A DNA stretch of 64,000 nt from Chamaea fasciata (Eukaryota > Chordata > Aves > Passeriformes > Sylviidae): the NCBI GenBank assembly GCA_029207755.1, contig JARCOQ010000093.1, forward strand, positions 124,001 to 188,000, read 5' to 3'. The first letter of the stretch is position 1. Each line of letters starts with the position of its first letter. Below are positions 35,101-44,524 of this stretch, one piece after another. Below the pieces are notes generated by a model. It was not told where the DNA came from. It searched no databases and was given only the letters and a program-made list of their open reading frames with translations. Made by a program: the position numbers and the translations under genes.

Positions 35101-35175
35101 GGAAACCACTCAGTTCTGTCGTGGCCTCTGAAGTCAGCCAGGAAGTTTGTTCCCATCAGCTGGGAGTTTCCTGTG
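32115..35175 (+). repeat. Left arm of a large inverted repeat (partner 60940-64000)
   Basis: Every feature here pairs with the right arm at the constant coordinate sum 96115, so there are no indels over at least 3,061 bp. I noticed only a few substitutions, for example one near 34918-34925. The arm contains the OR pseudogene plus flanking non-coding sequence (32115-33194 and 34168-35170), in which I see no other gene. The arm may extend left of 32115, but its partner would lie beyond the window. After the ERV-2 insertion, seven more matching bases occur at 45458-45464 (partner 60933-60939). Confidence 0.97.
33195..34167 (+). pseudogene. Olfactory receptor pseudogene (bird family-14-like), left copy
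   Basis: This is a single-exon class-A GPCR of the odorant-receptor type. Hallmarks in order: the N-terminal start MSNSSSIS at 33195; TM1 with GISLAALLGHGLI; TM2 with PMFFFLLNLALSDL; the end of TM3 with MCYDRYVSICRPLHY (33544-33588; family form MAYDRYVAICxPLHY); the TM6-proximal RHKAFSTC; and TM7 with NPLIYSLRKQE. Three lesions are visible: an extra C in the run at about 33224-33227 that shifts frame after about 10 codons, a TAG at 33754-33756, and a TGA at 33889-33891. The style fits the expanded bird family 14. It is not functional. Confidence 0.93.
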
Positions 35176-35820
35176 TGTCTTGGTTTAGGAAGACAGGTAT
35201 CTGCTAGGTAAAATTACAATCAGAGGCTCTTTGGCAAAGATTTGGGAAAATAGGAATAGCAGTTCTTTACTAGTATGTAATACAAAGCAAACAAACACAA
35301 AAAAAAACTCCCCCCCCCACCAAACAACTACAGCATTAATGACAAACGACAACAGTACCAAGAACCTTGAGGGCTTTGTTTCACAAAACCCAGAGCAGTT
35401 TGGTTTCGGTGTCCCTGCAGGATCCTCAGAGCACCAAGCTGGAACAGTGGAAAAGTCCCGGGCTGGTAGGTGGGATGGCAGGGTGTCCCGGCAGGCAGGG
35501 GCAGGATGTCCCGGCAGCGCAGGGAGTGCAGGGTCACGCTGCAGCAAGAGGAGCAGCGCCGAAGCAGCTCGAAGGCGAGGCAGAAAAGCGGCGGCTGAGA
35601 TCCTCGAGGAGCGGCCGACACGCGTCTCCCGAACGCCGGAAGCAGAAAAGCACGCAGCTGCTTCAAGCTGTGTCTTTTACCTGCGTTATCTCCCCCTTCT
35701 ACTTTTTGTCCATCTCTGTGTTTCAGCCAAGCACTCTCAAGTATCCAACACCCGGTCCCCTTGGCAACCCGTGGGGAAAAAATTCCCAAGAGAAAGAAGG
35801 AACAAACCCAACCCCCAACA
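35176..35820 (-). mobile_element. ERV-2 3' LTR
   Basis: The LTR is 645 bp, with plus-strand ends TGTCTTGG and CCCCCAACA. Its length equals the sum of the two split 5' LTR parts (250 + 395). The sequence just inside (minus strand ...TTCAAGGTGGATAA) corresponds to a polypurine-tract region similar to that of ERV-1. Confidence 0.93.
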
Positions 35821-35944
35821 TTATCCACCTTGAATTTTTTTCCCATACAAACATATTACATTGAGTTTTAACTATTAAAAATACATATATATATATATGC
35901 AAATATGGATGCAGCCACATTGTCATGGATAGTTCACTCTAAAA

Positions 35945-36683
35945 CAAGGTCTCCTTGAGGTATGCATCGGGTCTTTTTATCTTTTTGCATTACCTACCAG
36001 GTGCAACCTGGTCTCTGAGCGAAGACAACCCCACGGATGGGATTGTCTTTGCTGGAGGCAGGATTAATCTAAACAGTTTTTTTCAGCATACTTCTCATGT
36101 GTACTACTGGAATTTTATTTCCGTCTGTTTTTTGCAAGGGCTTAGATTGGGCAGGACTTGCTCGGTTGGTGGAACCTCGAGTGTTCACCAACCAGGTGGC
36201 CTTTGCTAAATTAGTATTTCAATTCTTAAAGGTTCTTCCACTCAGTGCTTTCAAGGTAGTTTTAAGTAGGCTATTGCACCGTTCAACTTTCCCGGCTGCT
36301 GGTGCATGATAAGGAATATGGTACACTTACTCAATGCTATGTTTTTTAGTTCAGGTGCTTATAAGACTATTCTTGAAATGAGTCTCATTGTTTGACTCGA
36401 TTCTTTTAGGGGTGCCATGTTTTTATAGGATTTGTTTTTCTAGGCCCAGGATGGTGTTCTGGGCAGTAGCATGAGGCACAGGGTAGGTCTTTAACTATTC
36501 AGTGGTGGCTTTTACTATGGTTAGCACATAACGCTTGCTCTGGCGGGTTTGGGGAAGGGTGATGTAGTCAATTTGCTAGGCTTCTTCATATTTTTGTGGC
36601 TCTGATGTGCCAGGCCATCAAATCCACACAGTCCAAAAAACTCGATTTTCTCGTGCCTCTTCTTGGCTAGAGGCAGGGCCCCT
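35945..36683 (-). pseudogene. pol: ERV-2 pol remnant (integrase part), deleted
   Basis: The stretch aligns along its length with ERV-1 39485-40115 (integrase catalytic core to C-terminus). It joins at about 36590 to the equivalent of ERV-1 42565-42658 (start of protease). About 2.45 kb of pol is therefore missing. Stops and frame disruptions are frequent in the integrase part. The first codons after the gag UAG, including the hairpin arms, are still recognisable. Confidence 0.88.
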
Positions 36684-38504
36684 CTAGTACTGGTTATTAT
36701 TCCTTTCTTGGACGTACATGGTAGAGGTTCTTTCGAGGGAATCTGACACAGCATTCTCACCTCCGTAATACCTGGCAGCTTGCTCATGGGAGGCTGAGGC
36801 TACCTTCATTCTAGTGGAACTCCCTCTGTTAGCGTTTCTCTCCTTGAGCTCACGTACCCGTGCTGCCAGGACAGAAGTAGGTTTCCCATGCCACGCTCTC
36901 ATGTCCTCCTTATGGTCTCGCAGATAAAACCACAGGTCAGCTCGAGGGGTGTACCCTTTCTCTCTCGCTGGGGGATGTTGGGCTCTGATTCTGGGGCCTG
37001 TGACTCGCACCGGTGCTACATGGGAACTGTTCCTTCTCATCTCCTCTCTTATTTTCCTCATCTCTTCTTTGAGTTCTTTCACCACCGCAGAGACATGAGC
37101 TTGCATTGGGCCACTGATCATACTTTCATAATTTCTGAGCTTGTTGGCAACAGAACCTACTGTCTTTCGGTTATCTTCGGCATTAATTGTTGCGATGAAT
37201 GTGGCGTATTGGGATGGTCCATGAGTTGCCAGATTCCACAACATGTGCCTTGTGCATTTAACCTTGTCGGGGTCATTATCATGCTGTCCGGTCTTCCCAA
37301 AAAGTACTTCCAATACTGCCACTTCTCTCAACTGTTGGATTCCTTCCTCAAGGGTCTTCCATCGCATTCTATTGTTGTGCTCTTGCATTCTGTCTCTGTG
37401 GACAAATCTCTCTCTCACACTCATTAGAAGTCGTTCCCAAAGGGGAAGGGGCTTTTGCTCTCTTACAAATACCTGATTTATACTTGAGTCCTGGGTCAAG
37501 GGTCTCAAATTCCTTGCTTCAGCACTATCTAGTTGCACACCTGTACCTATAAGGTCCCAGACTCGGAGTAGCCAGGCTGTATAAGCCTCACGTCCTCGTC
37601 GTGCAATATCTTTTTGCAGATTACGTAGACTTTCATATGTCAGGGACTCAGTGATGATCTCAACCTGTGGCTCTTCTGTGGATTGTGAGGACCTTCCTTT
37701 CTTACTCTTAATATCAGGATCTGACGATTTCACTTTACACTTCCTTGTTTCCACAGGGGCGACTGCTGCTGGCTGTGGCTGCCCTTGTGGTTCAGCTGGA
37801 ACCTGGACAGTTGTAACATCTGTGGGTTCCACTGCTGCACTATCAGTCTCTGCCTTCTCGGGGCAGGGGGAGGGTTTTTCATGAGCTGGGGAAATGTACT
37901 CTTTCAGCATTTGGCCTATTTCTTTTACTAGAACTTCAACTCAATCCGGGTGGGTCCTTTTTGAGGCAGGCTGTGGGGCAGAGTCAGGCTCTGGGGTATC
38001 ATCTTTATTCTGTGGGCTAGGTATCAGGGTGGTTATCCAGGTCAATCTTCTCTTATCTCTGAATGCTAAACAGAATACGCATATTAGCAGCACCAGCCAT
38101 TGTATGATATCATTAGCATTCAGAGAGGATTTAAACCCTTCAAAAACTGGTGGGGCAGACCCAAAGAGATGGGTAAAGGGTTGGGAAAAAGAAACTTCTC
38201 CCGGTGTCATTTCTTCACAGTAGGTACCATTGTTAAAGTAACTCCAAAAACACACAGTTAGTGTACGATAGCCCTGAATCTATGTGCTTGCCTTCCAGAG
38301 GAAATTAAAAATCCATGAGTTCTTCACCTTATTAAGCCATAAAATAAACTGGATGACAGTCACAGTAGCCTTAGTTATAGGGCCCATGTTTAGATAAGGG
38401 CCTGCAAATGGAAGGAATACAGCCACAACCACATGCCACTCAAACCAGGCTAAGTTAGACCACATGATGCAGCCTAATGAGGTTTTTATATCCAACGCAC
38501 ACAA
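36684..38504 (-). pseudogene. gag: ERV-2 Gag, two in-frame stops
   Basis: The 607-codon frame from ATG 38504 to the UAG at 36684-36686 matches the length and layout of the ERV-1 gag. It is interrupted by stops at 38280-38282 and 37941-37943; the distal 408 codons are open. The N-terminal part is rich in hydrophobic segments (for example IIQWLVLLICVFCLAF). A Pro/Glu-rich linker follows, then a helical part and a C-terminal RxxxPAREKGYTPRxxLW block shared with ERV-1. There is no zinc knuckle. The terminal UAG context (AGGGGCCCTGCCTCT) is conserved with ERV-1. Confidence 0.85.
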
Positions 38505-38569
38505 AAGAAAGTACTAGGTTAGTTAAGAACTGCTATTTCTCTTCCCTTTTCTTTTCTCAGTGCCCTCGT

Positions 38570-38587
38570 GCCCCACGTTGGGCGCCA
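38570..38587 (-). promoter_or_regulatory. ERV-2 primer-binding site, tRNA-Lys type
   Basis: On the minus strand this reads TGGCGCCCAACGTGGGGC, the established tRNA-Lys(1,2) primer-site sequence. It lies 5 nt inside the 5' LTR end, as expected. Confidence 0.93.
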
Positions 38588-38592
38588 AAATC

Positions 38593-38842
38593 TGTCTTGG
38601 TTTAGGAAGACAGGTATCTGCTAGGTAAAATTACAATCAGAGGCTCTTTGGCAAAGATTTGGGAAAATAGGAATAGCAGTTCTTTACTAGTATGTAATAC
38701 AAAGCAAACAAACACAAAAAAAACCTCCCCCCCCCACCAAACAACTACAGCATTAATGACAAACGACAACAGTACCAAGAACCTTGAGGGCTTTGTTTCA
38801 CAAAACCCAGAGCAGTTTGGTTTCGGTGTCCCTGCAGGATCC
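38593..38842 (-). mobile_element. ERV-2 5' LTR, proximal part (split)
   Basis: These 250 bp match 35176-35425. The last five bases (GATCC, 38838-38842) are one copy of the target duplication made by ERV-1. Confidence 0.95.
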
Positions 38843-39370
38843 TGTAGTAGTTTCAAGGCAAAACAAATGAGAGGCTCCAAGTCAGAGATACAATTTAATA
38901 GGAAAAAAAAGAAAAAAAGGAAAGAAAGTAAAATAAAATCAATGCAATAATACAAAAGACCACTGACAGAGTCAGAATACAACCTGAGCGTAGTGATGGA
39001 AGCAGTCCAGATGAAGTGGTCTTCCTGAAGCAGTGATCCTGTAGAAAAGTCTGGTAGCTCGGGTCCTCTGGGAATCCAGTGGGTAAGCGCCCCCCTGGTG
39101 TTCAGAGTCTCAGCTTATATCCAGGCTGGAATGCTTGGTTTCTCCCTCTGGGCGGAGCATCCCACAATGGGATGGTGAGTCATGTGATAAGGCCTGATGG
39201 GCCCATTAACAGGAGGTAGTCCAGGAGGGGGTTATCTGTGAGCTGTGTAGCAAAGGTGCTGATGGCCCATTAACAGAAGATAAGCCAGAGTGGAGGAGGC
39301 AGGGAGCACTGCCTCACCTGGTTTCAACAGTTCATGAAGATGGTGATAGAATATACTTCAACCCAGGACA
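38843..39370 (-). mobile_element. ERV-1 3' LTR
   Basis: The LTR is 528 bp. On the minus strand it starts TGTCCTGGG and ends CTACTACA. TATA-like GATATAAGC is at 39113-39121 and ATTAAA at 38894-38899. A purine-rich AAGGGGTGGATAA lies just inside (about 39371-39384). Confidence 0.95.
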
Positions 39371-39463
39371 TTATCCACCCCTTATTCTATTACCATCTAC
39401 ATCATCCCAAATCAATACCTTCCTTAAACTACACACACACACACATATATATATAATGAAATC

Positions 39464-42400
39464 CTACACACAGTTCTCACTTAAAATAAGGTCTCCTTGT
39501 GGTACACAGTGGGTGTCCCCATCCTTTTGCATCACCCACCAAGTGTAACCAGGTCCTTGTGCAAAGACAACCCCACGGATGGGTTTGCCCTTGCCCGAGG
39601 TGGGATTAATCCAAACAGTCTTTCCTAACATACCTCTCATGTGTACCACAGGGACCCTATCTCCATCCACTGTATGCAAGGATTCAGACTGGGCAGGACC
39701 AGCTCGATTGATGGACCCTCGGGTATTGACCATCCAGGTGGCCTTCGCTAAGTTCTGTTCCCAATTCTTGAAGGTCCCTCCACCAAGTGCCTTAAGGGTA
39801 GTTTTAAGCAGTCCATTGCAGCGTTCCACCTTCCCGGCAGCTGGTGCATGGTATGGGATATGGTATATCCATTCGATTCCGTGTTCTCTGGCCCAAGTGC
39901 TTATGAGGCCATTCTTGAAATGAGTCCCGTTGTCTGACTCAATTCTCTCAGGGGTGCCATGTCTCCACAGGACCTGCTTTTCCAGGCCCAAGATGGTGTT
40001 CCGGGCAGTAGCATGAGGCACAGGGTAGGTCTCCAGCCATCCAGTGGTTGCTTCCACCATGGTGAGCACGTAGCGCTTGCCTTGACGGGTTTGGGGAAGG
40101 GTGATGTAGTCAATTTGCCAGGCTTCCCCATACCTATACTTTGACCATCGTCCGCCATACCACAGAGGCTTCACTCGCTTGGCCTGTTTGATCGCAGCAC
40201 AGGTCTCGCAGTCATGGATAGCCTGGGAGATGCTGTCCATAGTAATGTCCACCCCTCGGTCACGAGCCCATCGATATGTTGCATCTCTCCCTTGATGACC
40301 AGAGGCATCATGAGCCCAACGAGCTAGGAACAATTCTCCTTTGTGCTGCCAGTCTAGATCAACCTGAGATACTTTCACCTTGGCAGCTCGATCCACCTGC
40401 TCGTTGTTATGATGTTCTTCATTAGCCCGACTCTTGGGTACATGCGCATCCACGTGTCGAACCTTCACGGTCAGCCTTTCTACTCGGGTGGCGATGTCCT
40501 GCCAAATCTCAGCAGCCCAGATGGGTTTCCCTCTGCGCTGCCAGTTGGCCTTTCTCCAGCGGTCCAGCCATCCCCACAGAGCATTAGCTACCATCCATGA
40601 GTCAGTGTAGAGATAGAGCCTCGGCCACTTCTCTCGTTCAGCAATATCCAAAGCCAGCTGGACAGCTTTAAGCTCTGCGACCTGACTCGATCCACCTTCT
40701 CCCTCGGTAGCCTGTGCAACTCGTCGTGTGGGGCTCCATACAGCAGCTTTCCATTTCCGGTTAGCACCTACAATTCGGCAGGAACCGTCGGTGAAAAGGG
40801 CATATCGTCTCTCACTCTCTGGTAGCTCGTTATATGGTGGGGCTTCCTCGGCCCGTGTCACTTGCTCCTCCTCTTCTTCAGAGGATAATCCAAAGGTCTC
40901 ACCTTCAGGCCAGTTTGTTATAATTTCCAGAATCCCAGGGCGATTCAGGTTTCCAATACGGGCGCGCTGCGTGATCAGGGCGATCCATTTGCTCCACGTG
41001 GTGTCGGTGGCGTGATGTGTGGTAGGAACCTTTCCCTTGAACATCCACCCCAGCACCGGTAGTCGAGGTGCCAGAAGCAGCTGTGCTTCAGTACCAATCA
41101 CCTCTGAGGCAGCTTGGACTCCTTCATAGGCGGCTAAGATTTCCTTCTCTGTGGGAGTGTAGTTGGCTTCGGATCCTCTGTAGCTTCGGCTCCAGAATCC
41201 CAGTGGTCGTCCCCGAGTCTCACCCGGCACCTTCTGCCAAAGGCTCCATGACAGACCGTGGCTCCCGGCTGCAGAGTAAAGCACATTCTTCACCTCTGAT
41301 CCCGTCCTGACTGGGCCAAGGGCTACCGCATGAGCGATTTCCTGCTTGATCTGGGCGAAAGCTTGCTGCTGTTCTGGGCCCCAGTGGAAATCGTTCTTCT
41401 TGCGGGTGACCAGGTAGAGAGGGCTCACAATTTGGCTATACTCGGGAATGTGCATCCTCCAGAAACCTATGGCACCTAGGAAAGCTTGTGTTTCCTTCTT
41501 GTTGGTCGGTGGAGACATTGCAGTGATCTTATTGATGACTTCAGTGGGAATCTGACGCCGTCCATCTTGCCACTTCACTCCCAGGAACTGGATCTCTCGA
41601 GCAGGTCCCTTGACTTTGCTCCTCTTGATGGCGAAGCCGGCCTTCAGGAGAATCTGAATGATCTTCTCTCCCTTCTCAAAGACTTCTGTTGCGGTGTTTC
41701 CCCACACGATAATGTCGTCAATGTATTGCAGGTGTTCTGGAGCCTCACCCTTTTCCAGTGCAGCCTGGATCAGTCCATGGCAAATGGTGGGACTGTGCTT
41801 CCACCCCTGGGGCAGTCGGTTCCAGGTGTACTGCACGCCCCTCCAGGTGAAGGCAAACTGAGGCCTGCATTCTGCTGCCAGAGGAATGGAGAAAAAGGCA
41901 TTTGCAATATCAATGGTCGCATACCATTTTGCTGCCTTGGATTCCAGCTCATACTGAAGCTCCAACATGTCTGGTACGGCAGCGCTCAGTGGTGGTGTGA
42001 CTTCATTCAGGCCACGGTAATCCACCGTCAGTCTCCATTCTCCACTGGACTTACGCACGGGCCATATAGGGCTATTAAAGGGTGAACGAGCCTTGCTTAC
42101 CACCCCTTGGCTCTCCAGCTCACGAATCATCTTATGGATGGGGACCACAGAGTCTTTGTCGGTGCGATATTGCCGACGGTGCACTGTTGCTCGGGCGATC
42201 GGTACCTGTTGTTCTTCAACTTTCAGTAGTCCCACAGCAGAGGGGTCGTCTGAGAGTCCAGGCAAGGTACTCAGTTGTCTGATGCCTTCTGTCTCTAGAG
42301 CAGCTATGCCAAAAACCCAGCGGTATCCTCTTGGGTCTTTGAAATACCCATTTCTGAGATAGTCTATGCCCAAAATGCATGGGGCCTCTGGACCAGTCAC

Positions 42401-42658
42401 AATGGGGTGTTTCTGCCATTCTTTCCCAGTTAGACTTACTTCAGCTTCCAGTACAGTCAGCTCCTGGGATCCTCCTGTCACCCCAGAAATGGAAATGGGT
42501 TCTGCTCCCACGTACCTTGATGGCATCAGAGTACACTGAGCACCGGTATCAACCAGAGCCGTATATCTTTGTGGGTCAGATGTTCCAGGCCATCGGATCC
42601 ACACAGTCCAGTAGATCCGATTGTCCCTTTCCTCTACCTGGCTAGAGGCAGGGCCCCC
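39464..42658 (-). CDS. pol: ERV-1 Pol (protease-RT-RNase H-integrase), open
   Basis: There are 1,064 sense codons, in the same frame as gag and directly after its UAG, so expression is presumably by readthrough. Domains in order: protease with LVDTGAQ (about 42540-42560); RT with WRLTVDYRGLN, LPQGWKHSPT and the catalytic YIDD (41714-41725); RNase H with FTDGS (40782-40796), an E in AELKAVQ and TDSW; integrase with an HHCC zinc-binding motif (HDASGH...CETC, about 40200-40310) and a D,D,E core (QIDY, ESDNGTHF, KVERCNG). All key catalytic residues are present. The protein ends in a tail with DGDRVPVVHMRG and a PxxGKGKP segment. No dUTPase domain was seen. It could have been active recently and might supply enzymes to deleted relatives such as ERV-2 (inference). 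Confidence 0.95.
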   Translation of the reverse strand, partial: GGPASSQVEERDNRIYWTVWIRWPGTSDPQRYTALVDTGAQCTLMPSRYVGAEPISISGVTGGSQELTVLEAEVSLTGKEWQKHPIVTGPEAPCILGIDYLRNGYFKDPRGYRWVFGIAALETEGIRQLSTLPGLSDDPSAVGLLKVEEQQVPIARATVHRRQYRTDKDSVVPIHKMIRELESQGVVSKARSPFNSPIWPVRKSSGEWRLTVDYRGLNEVTPPLSAAVPDMLELQYELESKAAKWYATIDIANAFFSIPLAAECRPQFAFTWRGVQYTWNRLPQGWKHSPTICHGLIQAALEKGEAPEHLQYIDDIIVWGNTATEVFEKGEKIIQILLKAGFAIKRSKVKGPAREIQFLGVKWQDGRRQIPTEVINKITAMSPPTNKKETQAFLGAIGFWRMHIPEYSQIVSPLYLVTRKKNDFHWGPEQQQAFAQIKQEIAHAVALGPVRTGSEVKNVLYSAAGSHGLSWSLWQKVPGETRGRPLGFWSRSYRGSEANYTPTEKEILAAYEGVQAASEVIGTEAQLLLAPRLPVLGWMFKGKVPTTHHATDTTWSKWIALITQRARIGNLNRPGILEIITNWPEGETFGLSSEEEEEQVTRAEEAPPYNELPESERRYALFTDGSCRIVGANRKWKAAVWSPTRRVAQATEGEGGSSQVAELKAVQLALDIAEREKWPRLYLYTDSWMVANALWGWLDRWRKANWQRRGKPIWAAEIWQDIATRVERLTVKVRHVDAHVPKSRANEEHHNNEQVDRAAKVKVSQVDLDWQHKGELFLARWAHDASGHQGRDATYRWARDRGVDITMDSISQAIHDCETCAAIKQAKRVKPLWYGGRWSKYRYGEAWQIDYITLPQTRQGKRYVLTMVEATTGWLETYPVPHATARNTILGLEKQVLWRHGTPERIESDNGTHFKNGLISTWAREHGIEWIYHIPYHAPAAGKVERCNGLLKTTLKALGGGTFKNWEQNLAKATWMVNTRGSINRAGPAQSESLHTVDGDRVPVVHMRGMLGKTVWINPTSGKGKPIRGVVFAQGPGYTWWVMQKDGDTHCVPQGDLILSENCV

Positions 42659-42661
42659 CTA
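42631..42661 (-). promoter_or_regulatory. ERV-1 gag-pol UAG readthrough context
   Basis: The minus strand reads TAGGGGGGCCCTG, then CCTCTA-GCCAGG-TAGAGG, a 6-bp stem with a 6-nt loop starting 10 nt after the stop. UAG followed by G, with a structure about 8-10 nt downstream, is the layout of type-II retroviral readthrough. The related ERV-2 keeps the UAG and a 5-bp version of the stem. Confidence 0.65.
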
Positions 42662-44443
42662 TTCCTGGTCATGGCATACATTGCTCTCTTCTTGTAAATA
42701 TGTTTCTGAGGTTCCTTCAAGAGGATCAGTCATATCGTCATTCCTGTACCGTCTGGAGTTCTGTGCACGAGAGACCGGAGCAACATTGATTCTAGATGGG
42801 CTCTTTGTGGTAGGTGTTTCTCTTTTCAGTTCACGTACCCGGGCTGCTAAGGAGGAGGTGGGTTTTCCATCCCACTTCCTCATGTCTTCTCCATGCTCCC
42901 GAAGAAAAGACCAGAGGTTACCTCGGGGTGTGTATCCTCTCTCCCTGGCTGGGGAGTGCCTGCTCCTAATGGCAGAGACTCTCATTGGCTCTGGCTGGAT
43001 ATGGTAAATTTCTTCCTTAAGTTCTTTTTTCAGTTTCTGATGGCCTTCTTCAATCAAGTTCCGGACTTGCTCAGCCAGTCTTGTTTCCACAGATGAGACA
43101 TGGGTACGAACTGGGGCAGTGACAGTGTCCTCGTAAATTCTTAGTTTATTAGCCAAGACACCTACCCTGTCCTCACCTTCCCTCCATTGCAGTGTTGCCA
43201 GGTAACGTGAGTACATCTCGGGTCCAAGCCGTGCAAATCTCAACCACATCCGTGATGTGCACTGGACACCATCTGGGTTTTTAGGAAATCTCTCATCTTC
43301 TGAAAAAAGGATTTCCAACACAGCCAATTCCCTCAGGCATCGGATACCTTGTTCTATTGTGTTCCATTTTCCTTGGTGCACTTGGAGGTCTTCTTTACAA
43401 AGGTATCTATCCTTCACACTTGTTAGCAGTCGCTGCCAGAGGCTGAGAGGTTCTTGGCTTTTCCCAATCCCCTGGTCAATGACCACATCCCGGGACAACG
43501 ATCCCAGTTGCCTGGCCTCACTTCCATCCAGAATGGTGTCATTGGCTGCAGCGTCCCAGATGCGGAGCAGCCAGGTCAGGATGGACTCGTTGGTCTGGCG
43601 GGTGAATTCCCTTCGCAGGTCACGCAGCTCACCCAGAGATAGAGAGCGAGTGATGATTTCTGGCTCTGTCTCTTCTGCTGATTGTGAAGGTCCTGCTGCA
43701 CCCTCATCAGTCACTATGCGGACTGATTTGGTCCTTGATTTCTTCTTCTGAACGGGGGCAACTGCTACTGGTTTAGGCTGTTCCGGTTCGGTGATGGTTT
43801 GTGTGGAGATGCTGATGGCACCCTTAGTCCCTTTCTCCTCTGTGACAGTCTGCGTAGATGTGGACACTGTTGCCTCACTTTTGGCTTCTTTCTCCTCTGT
43901 GACGGTCTGTGTAGATGAGGACACTGTTGCCTTGCCTTTGGTTCCTTTCACCTCTGTGACACTCTGTGTAGACACTGATATCGTTGCTCTGCTTCTTTTT
44001 CCCTCTTCCTCCAGAACACGCTGTATCACACTAGGTAGTGTAAGCATGGTGCGGGCCGTGCAGAGAAGACAAAGCAGGACTAACAACAACATCATGCTGT
44101 CCTTGGCATCCAGAGGGTATTCCATATTTTCAAAAACTGCTGTGTCATGCCTGAAAAGCTGGAAAAAATCATTCTTCACCCCTCCCCACAGGGGCTGGGT
44201 GAGATTGTTGAGGCCCCAGATGTAGCATCCTAGACCAGAACAAGAAAACAAAACTGGGTGTATATTCTGAATAATGTTCATTGCCTCAGAGTTTATCAAG
44301 CAATGGACATAATAGACTACTAAAGCAATTTTAGTACCATACCCTGGTCTACGCAGGAGCATTAAGACTGGCAGATAGTACCCCAGTTGTGGAAAAATAT
44401 AGAGAGATAGATATAAGACACATGTAAGCATGTTGAGCATCAT
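42659..44443 (-). CDS. gag: ERV-1 Gag with hydrophobic N-terminus and TQTVTE repeats
   Basis: There are 594 codons from ATG 44443. Residues 5-30 and 117-136 are strongly hydrophobic (possible membrane spans), and 38-50 moderately so. Residues 152-220 hold four degenerate copies, about 19 residues apart, of an ATVSxSTQTVTEEKxxK unit. A basic Pro-rich linker (about 222-240, KKKSRTKS) follows. Then comes a helical region with SLGELRDLRREF and RCLRELAVLEILF that may be the capsid, a coiled-coil-like stretch (about 440-470), and a basic tail with RHSPARERGYTPRGNLW. No CCHC knuckle and no clear late domain were found. Position between the primer site and pol identifies it as Gag; the architecture is atypical for Gag. 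Confidence 0.85.
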   Translation of the reverse strand: MMLNMLTCVLYLSLYIFPQLGYYLPVLMLLRRPGYGTKIALVVYYVHCLINSEAMNIIQNIHPVLFSCSGLGCYIWGLNNLTQPLWGGVKNDFFQLFRHDTAVFENMEYPLDAKDSMMLLLVLLCLLCTARTMLTLPSVIQRVLEEEGKRSRATISVSTQSVTEVKGTKGKATVSSSTQTVTEEKEAKSEATVSTSTQTVTEEKGTKGAISISTQTITEPEQPKPVAVAPVQKKKSRTKSVRIVTDEGAAGPSQSAEETEPEIITRSLSLGELRDLRREFTRQTNESILTWLLRIWDAAANDTILDGSEARQLGSLSRDVVIDQGIGKSQEPLSLWQRLLTSVKDRYLCKEDLQVHQGKWNTIEQGIRCLRELAVLEILFSEDERFPKNPDGVQCTSRMWLRFARLGPEMYSRYLATLQWREGEDRVGVLANKLRIYEDTVTAPVRTHVSSVETRLAEQVRNLIEEGHQKLKKELKEEIYHIQPEPMRVSAIRSRHSPARERGYTPRGNLWSFLREHGEDMRKWDGKPTSSLAARVRELKRETPTTKSPSRINVAPVSRAQNSRRYRNDDMTDPLEGTSETYLQEESNVCHDQE

Positions 44444-44502
44444 AGCGAACAGGTGTCTTCTTCAATACAAAATTGTAATTCTGACTTTTCTCAGTGCCTT
44501 GT

Positions 44503-44520
44503 GCCCCACGTTGGGCGCCA
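44503..44520 (-). promoter_or_regulatory. ERV-1 primer-binding site, tRNA-Lys type
   Basis: The minus strand reads TGGCGCCCAACGTGGGGC, 4 nt inside the 5' LTR. It is identical to the ERV-2 site. The leader from here to the gag ATG is only about 60 nt. Confidence 0.95.
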
Positions 44521-44524
44521 AAAA

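Noticed and set aside
38570..38587. tRNA-like match
   Set aside because: It is an 18-nt retroviral primer-binding site complementary to a tRNA 3' end, not a tRNA gene. The same holds for 44503-44520 and 56139-56156.
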